Origin: Acidobacteriota bacterium
GTDB taxonomy: Bacteria; Acidobacteriota; Vicinamibacteria; Vicinamibacterales; UBA2999
Assembly: GCA_947482665.1 (NCBI GenBank)
Contig: CANKJK010000001.1
Location: 310,001 to 374,000, forward strand
Reading direction: 5' to 3'
Length of the DNA stretch: 64,000 nucleotides
Position 1 is the first letter of the stretch, and each line of letters begins with the position of its first letter. The notes under the pieces are model-generated. The model ran no database searches and had not been told where the DNA came from. It saw nothing but the letters and a program-made list of their open reading frames with translations. A program made the translations under genes and the position numbers. Below, piece by piece: positions 27,190-35,448 of the stretch.

Positions 27190-28146
27190 GTGCTGCCCCC
27201 GCTGTCCACGCAATCCCGCACCTATGACGTGATCGGGCTCGGAGAGTCGAGTGTTGACCTCCTGCTGACGATGGAGCGGTTTCCCGAGCCCGACGGCAAG
27301 ATGCGGGCACTGGAACAGGCGCGGCAGCCCGGGGGCCAGATCGCGACGGCGATTCGCGCGGTAGCCCGTCTGGGATGGCGCGCGGCCTTCGCTGGGTCGG
27401 TCGGCGACGACGCGGACGGCCTCCTGCTGCATGACGCGCTGCGCTCGGACGGTGTGGATGTCTCCGCGTCACCGCGTGTGCGGGGCGCAACGACCCGGAG
27501 CGCCGTCATTCTGGTGGATCGCGCGCGAGGGACCCGCAGCGTGATCGAGCACCGGGACCCGGCCCTCAATCTTCCCGTGACCACGCTGCCGGGGGCCGCC
27601 CTCAGCGCATCTCGTGTGTTGCTGGTGGACGGCACGGACCTCGTGGCTGCGGTTGGCGCTGCAAGGGTGGCGCGAGCGGCGGGCGTGCGCGTGGTGGTCG
27701 ACGTCGACGAGGCCGTGGGCGACGGGGGTGATCTGCTGCGGCTGGCGGATGTCGTGATCACGTCGGAGGGTTTCGTCAAAAGGGTAGGCCTGGGCAGCGT
27801 GGATGCCGGTCTCGCCGCGCTGGCCGAGGCGTGTCCTGGGGCGGCGCTTGTGTGTGCGACGCTCGGCCGTCGCGGGGCGCGGGGCCGCTCGGCGGGGTCG
27901 TGGGTGGCGGTGCCGGCCTTTGAGGCGCCGTGCGTGGACTCGACCGGCGCAGGGGACGTCTTTCGGGCCGGATTCATCGCGGCGTGGCTCGGTGCGCAGG
28001 GTGGGCCTGACGCGGCGGACGCGTTGCGACATGGCTGCGCGGCAGCGGCGCTGAGCTGCGCGGCGACGGGAGCGCAGGGGAGTCTTCCCACCGCACGCGA
28101 GGTGCAGGCGTTGCTAGACTCAGGCCGCGTGGTGACAACGATATGA
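27190..28146 (+). CDS. PfkB-family carbohydrate kinase
   Basis: A 318-residue ribokinase-fold sugar kinase from the GTG at 27190; the in-frame ATG at 27118 lies inside lexA. Motifs: YDVIGLGESSVDLLLTMERFPEPDGK, RQPGGQIATAIRAVARLGW (PfkB signature 1) and SVGDDADG. The C-terminal DSTGAGDVFRAGFIAAWL (signature 2) carries the anion hole and catalytic Asp. The substrate (fructose, ribose, nucleoside or aminosugar) cannot be told. It is divergent from lexA, and its stop overlaps the next start by four bases. Confidence 0.88.
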   Translation: MLPPLSTQSRTYDVIGLGESSVDLLLTMERFPEPDGKMRALEQARQPGGQIATAIRAVARLGWRAAFAGSVGDDADGLLLHDALRSDGVDVSASPRVRGATTRSAVILVDRARGTRSVIEHRDPALNLPVTTLPGAALSASRVLLVDGTDLVAAVGAARVARAAGVRVVVDVDEAVGDGGDLLRLADVVITSEGFVKRVGLGSVDAGLAALAEACPGAALVCATLGRRGARGRSAGSWVAVPAFEAPCVDSTGAGDVFRAGFIAAWLGAQGGPDAADALRHGCAAAALSCAATGAQGSLPTAREVQALLDSGRVVTTI

Positions 28147-28745
28147 GCGGCCTGGCACGGGGAGGCGTGTGCGTGCTGGTGCTGGTGTGGGCCCTTCATG
28201 CGGGTATCAGTGCGGCGCCGGCGCCGACGCGCGAGCTCGCGGCGGCCTGCGCGCGGAAGATCGACGCCATCTCCAAGGGATCGCAGAGCGGCAGTGCGCC
28301 GCGGCGCACGACCATTTCCGAGGCCGAGCTCAATGCCTGGCTCGTCTTTACCGGCGCTGAGCGGCTCCCAGTCGGCGTCTCGGAGCCGTCGGTGAGCCTG
28401 CTCGGCGAGGGCCGCGCGTCTGGCCGTGCCGTTGTCGACCTGGACCTGATGGGCCGGAAGAAGGGCAGCGGGGGGCTCCTCGATCCGTGGAGCTATCTGG
28501 GCGGCCGTGTTCCGGTGCTGGCGACCGGTGCGCTGCACACGGAGGCGGGCGTAGGCCGGTTCGTGCTGGAGTCGGCGCAGGTATCGGGGATCCCCGTGCC
28601 GAAATGGCTCCTCCAGGAACTCGTCAGTTTCTACGCCAGGTCCCCGTCCCGGCCGAGAGGCGTCAGTATCGATGATCCCTTCCCGTTGCCCGTCGGCATC
28701 GACCGCCTGGAGGTTGGACCGAGCCAGGCGGTGGTGGTGCAGTGA
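28143..28745 (+). CDS. Secreted protein of unknown function
   Basis: 200 residues with a signal peptide (GVCVLVLVWALHAGISAAPA). The mature part contains TTISEAELNAWLVFTGAERLP, then alternating strand patterns (SVSLLGEGRASGRAVVDLDL, GALHTEAGVGRFVLES) and ends SIDDPFPLPVGIDRLEVGPSQAVVVQ. The SEAELNAWL plus long beta-strand layout resembles lipid-binding DUF2993-like proteins, but I cannot confirm this. It overlaps the recG GTG start by four bases. An extended -10-like TGC-TAGACT lies about 22 bases upstream. Confidence 0.6.
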   Translation: MSGLARGGVCVLVLVWALHAGISAAPAPTRELAAACARKIDAISKGSQSGSAPRRTTISEAELNAWLVFTGAERLPVGVSEPSVSLLGEGRASGRAVVDLDLMGRKKGSGGLLDPWSYLGGRVPVLATGALHTEAGVGRFVLESAQVSGIPVPKWLLQELVSFYARSPSRPRGVSIDDPFPLPVGIDRLEVGPSQAVVVQ

Positions 28746-30859
28746 GCGGGGGAGGGACTCCGCCTGTCGACCCGCTGGCGCTTCGGCTGCAGTTCCTGAA
28801 GGGCGTGGGGCCGCGCAAGGCGGCGGACTTCGCGAAGGCCGGTCTCGAGACGGTCGAGGATCTGCTGTATCGCCTGCCGTTTCGGTACGAAGACCGCTCG
28901 CGCATGCGACCGGTGCGCTCCTTGAAGCCAGGGGAGCGGGCGGCCGTGTCGGGGACGATCATCAGCGCGCATCTGCTCCGGACGCGCCGGCGCGGCTTCA
29001 CCATCTTTCATGCCGTCCTGAGCGACGCGAGCGGGTCGATTCGCTGCACGTGGATGAACCAGCCGTTTCTGGCCGACGTCCTCGTGCCGCAGCTGTCCGT
29101 GGTCATTTTCGGCGACGTGCGTCTCGACTCCAGCGGCCTGCACTTTCTGAATGCGGAATATGAGGCCGTCGAGGCCGAGGACGCCGACGGGCGAACACCC
29201 CTCCGCACGGGCCGCATCGTGCCGTTCTATGAACGCACGGGCCAGGTCACACCGAACATGCAGCGCCGGCTCGTGCGGGATGCCCTGGACCGATTGCCGC
29301 CAGTGCTGAGCGACCGGATCCCGCCTGAGGTCGTGGCGCGGGTGGGCCTGCCGGATCGGCGCGAGGCATTTGAGGGAGCGCACTTCCCGCCGAATGAGGC
29401 GGATGTCGAGGCTCTGAACCAGTGCGCGACCGCCGCGCAGCGGCGTCTCATCTTCGATGAGTTCTTTCTGTTTCAGGCGGGGCACGCCTGGCGCCGCCTG
29501 TCGCTCGCCGGTGAGTTGAAGCCCAGGCCGGTCGTGATGTCGGACGCGATTCGGGCGGCGGCCGCTCGCGTGCTGCCTTTCAAGCTGACGCCCGGACAGC
29601 GCACGGCCCTCAAGGAGATCGTCGACGACATGTGCCGGCCTGAGCCGATGCACCGGCTGTTGCAGGGGGACGTCGGTTCGGGAAAGACCATCGTTGCGTT
29701 GATCGCCGCGGTCGTCGCGATGGAGCACGGGCTGCAAGTGGCGTTCATGGCGCCGACCGAGATCCTGGCCGGGCAGCACTATCGGAATATCGCGACGCTG
29801 CTGTCGCACTCACGCTTTCGCGTGGAACTGCTGACCGGAAGCACGCCGGCTCTCGAAAAGCGAGCGGCATACGCGAGCCTGGCGCGCGGGTCCACCCATC
29901 TGGTCGTCGGCACGCACGCCCTGGTGCAGGACGATGTGGCGTTCCGGGAACTGGGGTTCGTGGTCATCGATGAGCAGCACCGGTTTGGTGTCGCGCAACG
30001 CGCCGCACTGCGCGCCAAGGGCCTTCGGCCAGATGTCCTGTTGATGACGGCGACGCCAATTCCGCGCACGCTGGCCCTGACCGACTATGCCGAACTGGAC
30101 GTATCGAAGATTCCGGATCGTCCACCGGGCCGCACGCCCATCACGACGCTGGTTCGGCCGGAGTCACGGCGCGATGAGGTGTATGCGCTTGTGCAGGCGC
30201 AGATCGCGGCGGGGCGTCAGGCCTATGTCGTGTATCCGCTCGTGGCCGAGTCCGAGAAGTCGGACCTGAAGTCGGCAACGGAGATGGCAGAGCACCTGCA
30301 GACCGAAGTGTTTCCGGCGTTCACCGTAGGCCTGTTGCATGGTCGGATGAAGGCCGACGAGAAGGCGCAGGTGATGCAGGCGTTTCTGTCCGGACGGACG
30401 CATCTCCTGGTCTCCACGACCGTGATCGAGGTGGGCGTCGACGTGCCGAACGCGACCGTCATGGTGATCGAGCACGCGGAGCGGTTTGGCCTGTCGCAGC
30501 TTCATCAACTGCGCGGGCGGGTGGGACGGGGCACACATGCGTCTACCTGTGTCCTGCTGTATCAATCACCGTGGACCGATGAGGCTCGGCAGCGGCTGCA
30601 GGCCATGCACGAGACCGATGACGGGTTCGTGATTGCCGAGCGCGACCTTGAACTGCGCGGACCCGGGGATTTCTTCGGCACGCGGCAGTCGGGCGTGCCG
30701 GCGCTGAGGACCGGAGACCTGGTGCGCGATCGGGACCTGATGGAACGGGCACATGCGGAGGCGCGGCAGGTCATCGCGGAGGCCCGTCTCCCGGAGTCGC
30801 TCGTGACATTCCTGCGAGACGAGTGGCCGGCGCGGTTCGGCTTCATCGAGGTGGGCTAG
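28742..30859 (+). CDS. recG: ATP-dependent DNA helicase RecG
   Basis: A 705-residue branch-migrating helicase that rescues stalled forks. The N-terminal wedge/OB domain includes LLYRLPFRYEDRS and GSIRCTWMNQPFL. The helicase core has Walker A LLQGDVGSGKTIVAL, the DEQH box VIDEQHRFGVAQR, ATPIPRTLALTDYAELDVS, VGVDVPNATVMVIEHAERFG and QLRGRVGRG. The C-terminal part holds ERDLELRGPGDFFGTRQSG. It uses a GTG start that overlaps the previous gene. Confidence 0.96.
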   Translation: MSGGGTPPVDPLALRLQFLKGVGPRKAADFAKAGLETVEDLLYRLPFRYEDRSRMRPVRSLKPGERAAVSGTIISAHLLRTRRRGFTIFHAVLSDASGSIRCTWMNQPFLADVLVPQLSVVIFGDVRLDSSGLHFLNAEYEAVEAEDADGRTPLRTGRIVPFYERTGQVTPNMQRRLVRDALDRLPPVLSDRIPPEVVARVGLPDRREAFEGAHFPPNEADVEALNQCATAAQRRLIFDEFFLFQAGHAWRRLSLAGELKPRPVVMSDAIRAAAARVLPFKLTPGQRTALKEIVDDMCRPEPMHRLLQGDVGSGKTIVALIAAVVAMEHGLQVAFMAPTEILAGQHYRNIATLLSHSRFRVELLTGSTPALEKRAAYASLARGSTHLVVGTHALVQDDVAFRELGFVVIDEQHRFGVAQRAALRAKGLRPDVLLMTATPIPRTLALTDYAELDVSKIPDRPPGRTPITTLVRPESRRDEVYALVQAQIAAGRQAYVVYPLVAESEKSDLKSATEMAEHLQTEVFPAFTVGLLHGRMKADEKAQVMQAFLSGRTHLLVSTTVIEVGVDVPNATVMVIEHAERFGLSQLHQLRGRVGRGTHASTCVLLYQSPWTDEARQRLQAMHETDDGFVIAERDLELRGPGDFFGTRQSGVPALRTGDLVRDRDLMERAHAEARQVIAEARLPESLVTFLRDEWPARFGFIEVG

Positions 30860-30863
30860 GGGC

Positions 30864-31418
30864 GTGCGGGTGATTGCGGGTGACTGGAAAGGGCGACGGC
30901 TGGCCGCGCCGACCTGGGAGGGCCTTCGGCCCACATCGGACCGGCTGCGGGAGACGCTCTTTAATGTGCTGGCGACGCGCGTCCGTGGCGCACGCGTGCT
31001 GGATGCCTATGCCGGCACGGGTGCCGTGGGTCTTGAGGCGCTGAGCCGGGGCGCGGCGTGGGTGACCTTCCTCGAGCGTGACCCGCGGGCGGTTCGGCTC
31101 ATCGAGCGGAACCTGGAGACCTGCCGGGCGGTGGAGGAGCAGCCCCGCCGGTATACTGTGGACCGCGGGGATGTGACGCGATGGACGGGCGGCGACGGGT
31201 CGCTCTTCGATCTGGTCTGGCTGGATCCGCCCTATACAGATTCTGCTGCCGCGGCCCTGACGCAGTTGCGTCCCTGGGTGGCCGATGACGGACTGGCCCT
31301 TCTGGAGCACGCAACCCGACGCACGCCGGATGTTCCGGTGGGCTGGACCGTGACCCGGGTGCTCGCATCCGGTGACAGCGCGCTGACGTTCCTGCATCCG
31401 ACCCCGGTATACCCATGA
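30864..31418 (+). CDS. rsmD: 16S rRNA guanine-966 N2-methyltransferase
   Basis: A 184-residue SAM-dependent methyltransferase from a GTG. It begins MRVIAGDWKGRRLAAP and contains RPTSDRLRETLFNVL, the SAM motif LDAYAGTGAVGLEALSRGA and the catalytic WLDPPYTDS (DPPY). The pairing with coaD downstream (overlap ATGA) is widespread in bacteria. Confidence 0.93.
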   Translation: MRVIAGDWKGRRLAAPTWEGLRPTSDRLRETLFNVLATRVRGARVLDAYAGTGAVGLEALSRGAAWVTFLERDPRAVRLIERNLETCRAVEEQPRRYTVDRGDVTRWTGGDGSLFDLVWLDPPYTDSAAAALTQLRPWVADDGLALLEHATRRTPDVPVGWTVTRVLASGDSALTFLHPTPVYP

Positions 31419-31918
31419 CGACACAGGCACCCCCACCCGGCCGGCTCGCGATTTATCCGGGCTCGTTCGATCCCCTGACAAACGGGCACGTGGACATCAT
31501 TCTCCGCGGGGCGCGCATGTTCGACCGGATTCTCGTGGCGGTGCTGGTCAATGCCGGCAAGCAGCCCATGTTCGAGGCGGTTGACCGCGTGAACATGGTG
31601 CGCGAAGTCTTCCGGGAGTATCCGAACGTCGAGGTCGACACGTTTGGTGGCCTCCTGGTGGACTACGCGCGGGAGAAGCGCGCGACCGTGATCGTGCGGG
31701 GCCTTCGCGCCGTGTCGGATTTCGAATACGAATTTCAGATGGCGCTGATGAACCGCCATCTGGAGCCGGCGCTCGAGACGGTATTCATGATGCCGGCGGA
31801 GCAGTACACTTATCTGAGTTCCCGGTTGATCAAGGAAGTGGTCAGCCTGGGCGGCGACGTGCATGGGCTCGTGCCGCCGTTGGTTGAGGCCCGCCTGCGG
31901 GAGCGCCGCCAGGCGTAG
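31415..31918 (+). CDS. coaD: Phosphopantetheine adenylyltransferase
   Basis: A 167-residue nucleotidyltransferase for the penultimate step of coenzyme A synthesis. It has LAIYPGSFDPLTNGHVDIILRGA with the (H/T)xGH nucleotide motif, LVDYAREKRATVIVRGLRAVSDFEYEFQMA, and YLSSRLIKEVVSLGGDV. The length matches the family. Confidence 0.96.
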   Translation: MTTQAPPPGRLAIYPGSFDPLTNGHVDIILRGARMFDRILVAVLVNAGKQPMFEAVDRVNMVREVFREYPNVEVDTFGGLLVDYAREKRATVIVRGLRAVSDFEYEFQMALMNRHLEPALETVFMMPAEQYTYLSSRLIKEVVSLGGDVHGLVPPLVEARLRERRQA

Positions 31919-31947
31919 GCCCGGAAGTTGGCAGAGGGAGGACGAAC

Positions 31948-33147
31948 GTGGGAGTGATCGCGGATCGGCTGAGTGCGATTTCGGAATCGCCGACGCTGAA
32001 GGTAGGGGCCAATGCCGAGAGGATGCGGCGGGCCGGGATCGATGTCATCGACCTGGGGGCCGGGGAGCCGGATTTCAACACGCCCGAGCACGCGAAGGCG
32101 GCTGCCGTGGCGGCCATTGCCGCAAACTTCACGCGGTACACCGCAGCCAGCGGTGTGCTGGAGTTGCGCGAGGCGATCTGTGCCCGCTATGCCGCCGACT
32201 ATGGAATTTCGTTCAAGACGAATGAAGTGTCCGTGGCCGCGGGAGGGAAGCAGGCGCTGTTCAATGTGGCGCTGGCCCTCTACAACCCCGGAGATGAAGT
32301 CATCACCCACGCGCCGTACTGGCCGACGATTGTCGAGCAGGTAAAGATGGCGGGTGCGACACCGGTCATTGCCCGTACCAGTTCCGATGACGGTTTCGCC
32401 GTGCACGCGGATGCGATCATCGAACGCATTACGCCCAAGACGAAGGCCATTGTCATCAACTCGCCGGGTAATCCCACAGGCGCGCTGATTTCCGAGGCCG
32501 AACTGGCGAAGATTGCGGACGTCGCCGGGCCGAAAGGGATCTGGATCGTCATCGACCTCTGCTACGAGCAGCTGATCTACGACCGTGATCCCCACAATCT
32601 GCCGAAGGTCTTGTTCGACCGGATGCGAGAGCGCACCATCCTGTGCGGGTCGGCCTCAAAGGCCTATGCCATGACGGGGTGGCGCTGCGGGTGGACCATC
32701 GCGCCGGCTGAAGTGATTGCCGCCTGCAACACGATTCTGAGTCACGCGACCTCGAACATCGCCTCAATTACGCAGAAGGCGGCGATCGCGGCGCTGACCG
32801 GGCCGCAGGACGACGTCACGCGGATGCTGGAGGAGTATCGGGTCCGGCGCGACAGCGTGCACGCCTGGCTGACGGCGCATCCCGCGATCAAGTGCGTGAA
32901 GCCCCGTGGCGCGTTCTATCTCTTCCCGGACCTCACGGGCCTCCTCTCGCCGGAGATTCCGACGACCGGTCTCTTTGCCGATCGGCTCCTGGAGGAGGCG
33001 CATGTGGCGCTGACGCCAGGCGAGGCGTTCGATGCGCCGGGCTATGTCCGCATTTCGTATGCGACGTCGATGAAGAACCTCGAGGAAGCCTCGAAGCGTC
33101 TCCTGGCGTTCGCGGACAAGATCAAGCCCGCGCCTGCTGCGCGCTAG
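31948..33147 (+). CDS. Aspartate/prephenate-type aminotransferase, class I
   Basis: A 399-residue PLP aminotransferase close to the Thermus-type aspartate aminotransferases. GTG start with a strong Shine-Dalgarno (GAGGGAGGA). It has IDLGAGEPDFNTPEH, NSPGNPTGALIS, the PLP lysine in GSASKAYAMTGWRCGW, and a C-terminal LTPGEAFDAPGYVRISYA. Such enzymes often also transaminate prephenate to arogenate. No other prephenate aminotransferase is in the window, so a link to the tyrosine branch is possible but untested. Confidence 0.9.
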   Translation: MGVIADRLSAISESPTLKVGANAERMRRAGIDVIDLGAGEPDFNTPEHAKAAAVAAIAANFTRYTAASGVLELREAICARYAADYGISFKTNEVSVAAGGKQALFNVALALYNPGDEVITHAPYWPTIVEQVKMAGATPVIARTSSDDGFAVHADAIIERITPKTKAIVINSPGNPTGALISEAELAKIADVAGPKGIWIVIDLCYEQLIYDRDPHNLPKVLFDRMRERTILCGSASKAYAMTGWRCGWTIAPAEVIAACNTILSHATSNIASITQKAAIAALTGPQDDVTRMLEEYRVRRDSVHAWLTAHPAIKCVKPRGAFYLFPDLTGLLSPEIPTTGLFADRLLEEAHVALTPGEAFDAPGYVRISYATSMKNLEEASKRLLAFADKIKPAPAAR

Positions 33148-33155
33148 CACGGTGC

Positions 33156-34571
33156 GTGGTGCTGGCACCTGCGGTTCTCCGCGAACTGGCTGAGGCCGTC
33201 GGTGCCGCATGGTGCCGGACCGATGAGGCGTCGCGCGATGCCTGCGCCGCCGACGCCCTCCGGATCCCGTGCAGGCCGGATGCGGTGGTGTGTCCGGCCT
33301 CAACCGCTGAGGTAGTGAGGGTCGTGCGCGTCTGCGCCGCGGCTGGCGTGCCGATGGTCGTGCGCGGGGCCGGCACCGGCTATACCGGCGGCGCGGTCCC
33401 CGTGGCCGGCGGTGTGGTGATCTCGATGGAGCGCTTCACGCGCATCCTCGAGATTGACCCACTCAATCTGGTCGCCGTCGTTGAGCCCCAGGTCATCACC
33501 GGGGACCTGCAGCGCGCGGTGGAAGCCGTCGGTCTCTTCTATCCTCCCGATCCGGCCAGTCTTGAGCAGTCCTCAATCGGGGGCAACGTGGCGGAGTGCG
33601 CCGGCGGGCCACGTGCGTTCAAGTACGGCACCACGAAGCGGTACGTCCTCGGCCTTGAGGCCGTACTGCCAACGGGTGAGGTCATTCGCACGGGCTCGAA
33701 GGCCGTGAAGAACGTCGTGGGTTACGACCTCACGCAGTTACTGGTCGGTTCCGAGGGCACGCTGGCCATCATCACGCAGGTGACGCTCCGCCTCATTCCG
33801 CGGCCATCGGCGCGGGCCGTCATCCTGGCGGGCTTCAGCGGCGTCGGACCGGCCGTCGACGCGGTGACCGCACTGATCGCGCGACGTGTTGTGCCGGCGG
33901 CGGTGGAGTTTATCGACGACCGATCACTTGACGCGCTCCGGCGTCATGCGCCCTCGACCGCGATCCCGGCGGACGCGACCGCGATGCTGATTGCCGAAGT
34001 GGATGGCACACCCGCGGCCGTGGAGGCCGACGCCACGGCGGTCACAGCGGCCTTTCGGTCGACTGGTGCCCGTGGGGTGGTGCGGGCGGACGGAGCAGCG
34101 GAGATCGAGGCGATCTGGACGCTTCGGCGTCAGCTCTCCTATGCGCTCCGCGCAACCGGGCTGACGAAGATCAATCACGATGTCGTGGTTCCGCGGGGGC
34201 GGGTTCCGGCGCTGATGGAGACTGTGGCGGCGCTGCGCCGTGAGCTCGACCTCGACATCGCCTGCTTCGGACATGCCGGTGACGGAAATATCCACGTGAA
34301 CGTGATGATTCCGCCCGGCGATGCCGACGCGCGGGCCAGAGGCGCCGAGGCCGAGAGTCGGCTCTTTGCCGCCGTGGTGGCGCTCGAAGGGTCCATCAGC
34401 GGCGAACACGGAATCGGGTTCACGAAGGCCCGCTTTCTGGGGCTTGAACTCGACGCCGCCCAGATTGCACTGATGCGCCGGGTGAAGGCCGCCTTCGATC
34501 CGGCCGGCCTGCTCAATCCCGGCAAGATTTTTCCGACAGACACGGAGGAGACATGGCAACGATCAAGGTGA
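33156..34571 (+). CDS. glcD: FAD-linked oxidase, GlcD/lactate dehydrogenase type
   Basis: A 471-residue flavoprotein from a GTG at 33156 (a second GTG at 33159). The FAD_binding_4 domain shows VVRGAGTGYTGGAVPVAGGVVISMERF, PPDPASLEQSSIGGNVAECAGGPRAFKYG and KNVVGYDLTQLLVGSEGTLAII. The C-terminal domain holds HDVVVPRG, CFGHAGDGNIHVNV and SGEHGIGFTKARFL. It likely oxidises glycolate or a D-2-hydroxyacid at the membrane, passing electrons on. No glcE or glcF neighbours are present. The 3' end overlaps a CDGSH iron-sulphur gene. Confidence 0.9.
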   Translation: MVLAPAVLRELAEAVGAAWCRTDEASRDACAADALRIPCRPDAVVCPASTAEVVRVVRVCAAAGVPMVVRGAGTGYTGGAVPVAGGVVISMERFTRILEIDPLNLVAVVEPQVITGDLQRAVEAVGLFYPPDPASLEQSSIGGNVAECAGGPRAFKYGTTKRYVLGLEAVLPTGEVIRTGSKAVKNVVGYDLTQLLVGSEGTLAIITQVTLRLIPRPSARAVILAGFSGVGPAVDAVTALIARRVVPAAVEFIDDRSLDALRRHAPSTAIPADATAMLIAEVDGTPAAVEADATAVTAAFRSTGARGVVRADGAAEIEAIWTLRRQLSYALRATGLTKINHDVVVPRGRVPALMETVAALRRELDLDIACFGHAGDGNIHVNVMIPPGDADARARGAEAESRLFAAVVALEGSISGEHGIGFTKARFLGLELDAAQIALMRRVKAAFDPAGLLNPGKIFPTDTEETWQRSR

Positions 34572-34762
34572 GACAGAACGGCCCGTACCTGATTGAAGGG
34601 GACGACATCACCGTCGTGGACTGGAACGGCGCGTCCTATCCGGTCGAGCGGCGTCCGTTCGCGCTGTGCCGCTGCGGCGCTTCGGGCAAGCGTCCCTTTT
34701 GTGACGGTGCGCACAATAAGTGCGGTTTCACCGCGACGGAAGGCGCTACGGCCGCAGAGTAA
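34553..34762 (+). CDS. CDGSH iron-sulphur domain protein
   Basis: A 69-residue protein with a single CDGSH domain: C39-R-C41 and, in the motif RPFCDGAHNKCGF, C50 and H54, the 3Cys-1His ligands of a 2Fe-2S cluster. The N-terminal half is a small beta structure. It overlaps the GlcD-like gene by 19 bases, suggesting co-translation. An electron-transfer link with that oxidase is inferred from position only. Confidence 0.9.
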   Translation: MATIKVRQNGPYLIEGDDITVVDWNGASYPVERRPFALCRCGASGKRPFCDGAHNKCGFTATEGATAAE

Positions 34763-34784
34763 CCGGGACTGGCTGACTGGGCGA

Positions 34785-34804
34785 GGCCGGACGGACGTCC
34801 GGCC
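34785..34804. terminator. Hairpin between convergent genes
   Basis: GGCCGGAC (34785-34792) and GTCCGGCC (34797-34804) form a perfect 8-bp stem with a 4-base loop between the CDGSH gene and the DUF4390 gene. There is no U-tract on either side, so it may need Rho or act as an end-protecting structure. Confidence 0.5.
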
Positions 34805-34810
34805 CTGGCT

Positions 34811-35386
34811 TCACGGAAGGAATGTGAAGCGCGCGAGGCCGGAGACGGCGCTTGACCAGGGGATCGAACTATTGCGTGGCTGCGTGCGCGCACTGACGCG
34901 AATGTAGTACTCCCGATTGGCCTCGAGACGAGCCGTGTCAAACAGGGGAATACGCTGCAGCGACGTCAGCCAGTTACGGATGCTGGCCTCGTCCTCGAGG
35001 AGCTTCGTTTCATCCGCCCGGCCGTCCACGGAACGCGTCACTGAAGCCCGTCGGGTCAGATTGTCGTATTGCACGCTGCTGCTGACCACGGCTTCGGCAA
35101 TCGTGCGGTCAACCCAGAAAGGCACCTCAAGCCGCAGCTCGACGGTGTAGGTAATGGTGGTGCGCAGGCCGCTAGCGATGGCGGCCCGGACGTCCTCTGT
35201 AAAGCCGTCAGCCAGATTGAACGATACAAGGACCGACCCATCACGGGCGAGGGGCACGACCCGAATCGATTCCTGGGCGGACACGGGCCGAGCGGCGCCA
35301 GTCATCACCAAGGCGCACAGCATCATCAGCCCCGCAGACCGGGACGAATGGGCCATGAGAAGACGGAGAAGAGCCGGCATATGCAC
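34811..35386 (-). CDS. DUF4390-like secreted protein
   Basis: A 191-residue protein from the ATG at 35386. Signal peptide-like residues are LMMLCALVMTGAARPVSAQ. The mature part is beta-rich: VLVSFNLADGFTEDVRAAIASGL, TTITYTVELRLEVPFWVDR, then IPLFDTARLEANREYYIRVSARTQPRN and WSSAVSGLARFTFLP, matching the DUF4390 pattern. The function is unknown; a periplasmic role with envelope or a two-component partner is reported for neighbours of this family but not shown here. It is divergent from the inactive serine hydrolase gene. Confidence 0.75.
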   Translation of the reverse strand: MHMPALLRLLMAHSSRSAGLMMLCALVMTGAARPVSAQESIRVVPLARDGSVLVSFNLADGFTEDVRAAIASGLRTTITYTVELRLEVPFWVDRTIAEAVVSSSVQYDNLTRRASVTRSVDGRADETKLLEDEASIRNWLTSLQRIPLFDTARLEANREYYIRVSARTQPRNSSIPWSSAVSGLARFTFLP

Positions 35387-35414
35387 GCGTTTCCCGTGAA
35401 ATGTAGCACAAAGG

Positions 35415-35439
35415 GCACCCCGCTGCGGGGTGCTATCAT
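35415..35439 (+). promoter_or_regulatory. Hairpin plus extended -10 element before the serine hydrolase-like gene
   Basis: GCACCCCG (35415-35422) and CGGGGTGC (35426-35433) form an 8-bp stem with a CTG loop. It merges into TGC-TATCAT (35431-35439), an extended -10 pattern nine bases before the GTG start, so the mRNA would be nearly leaderless. The inverted repeat occupies the place of a -35 box and could be an operator; this is inference. Confidence 0.4.
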
Positions 35440-35448
35440 CCGGGCGTC

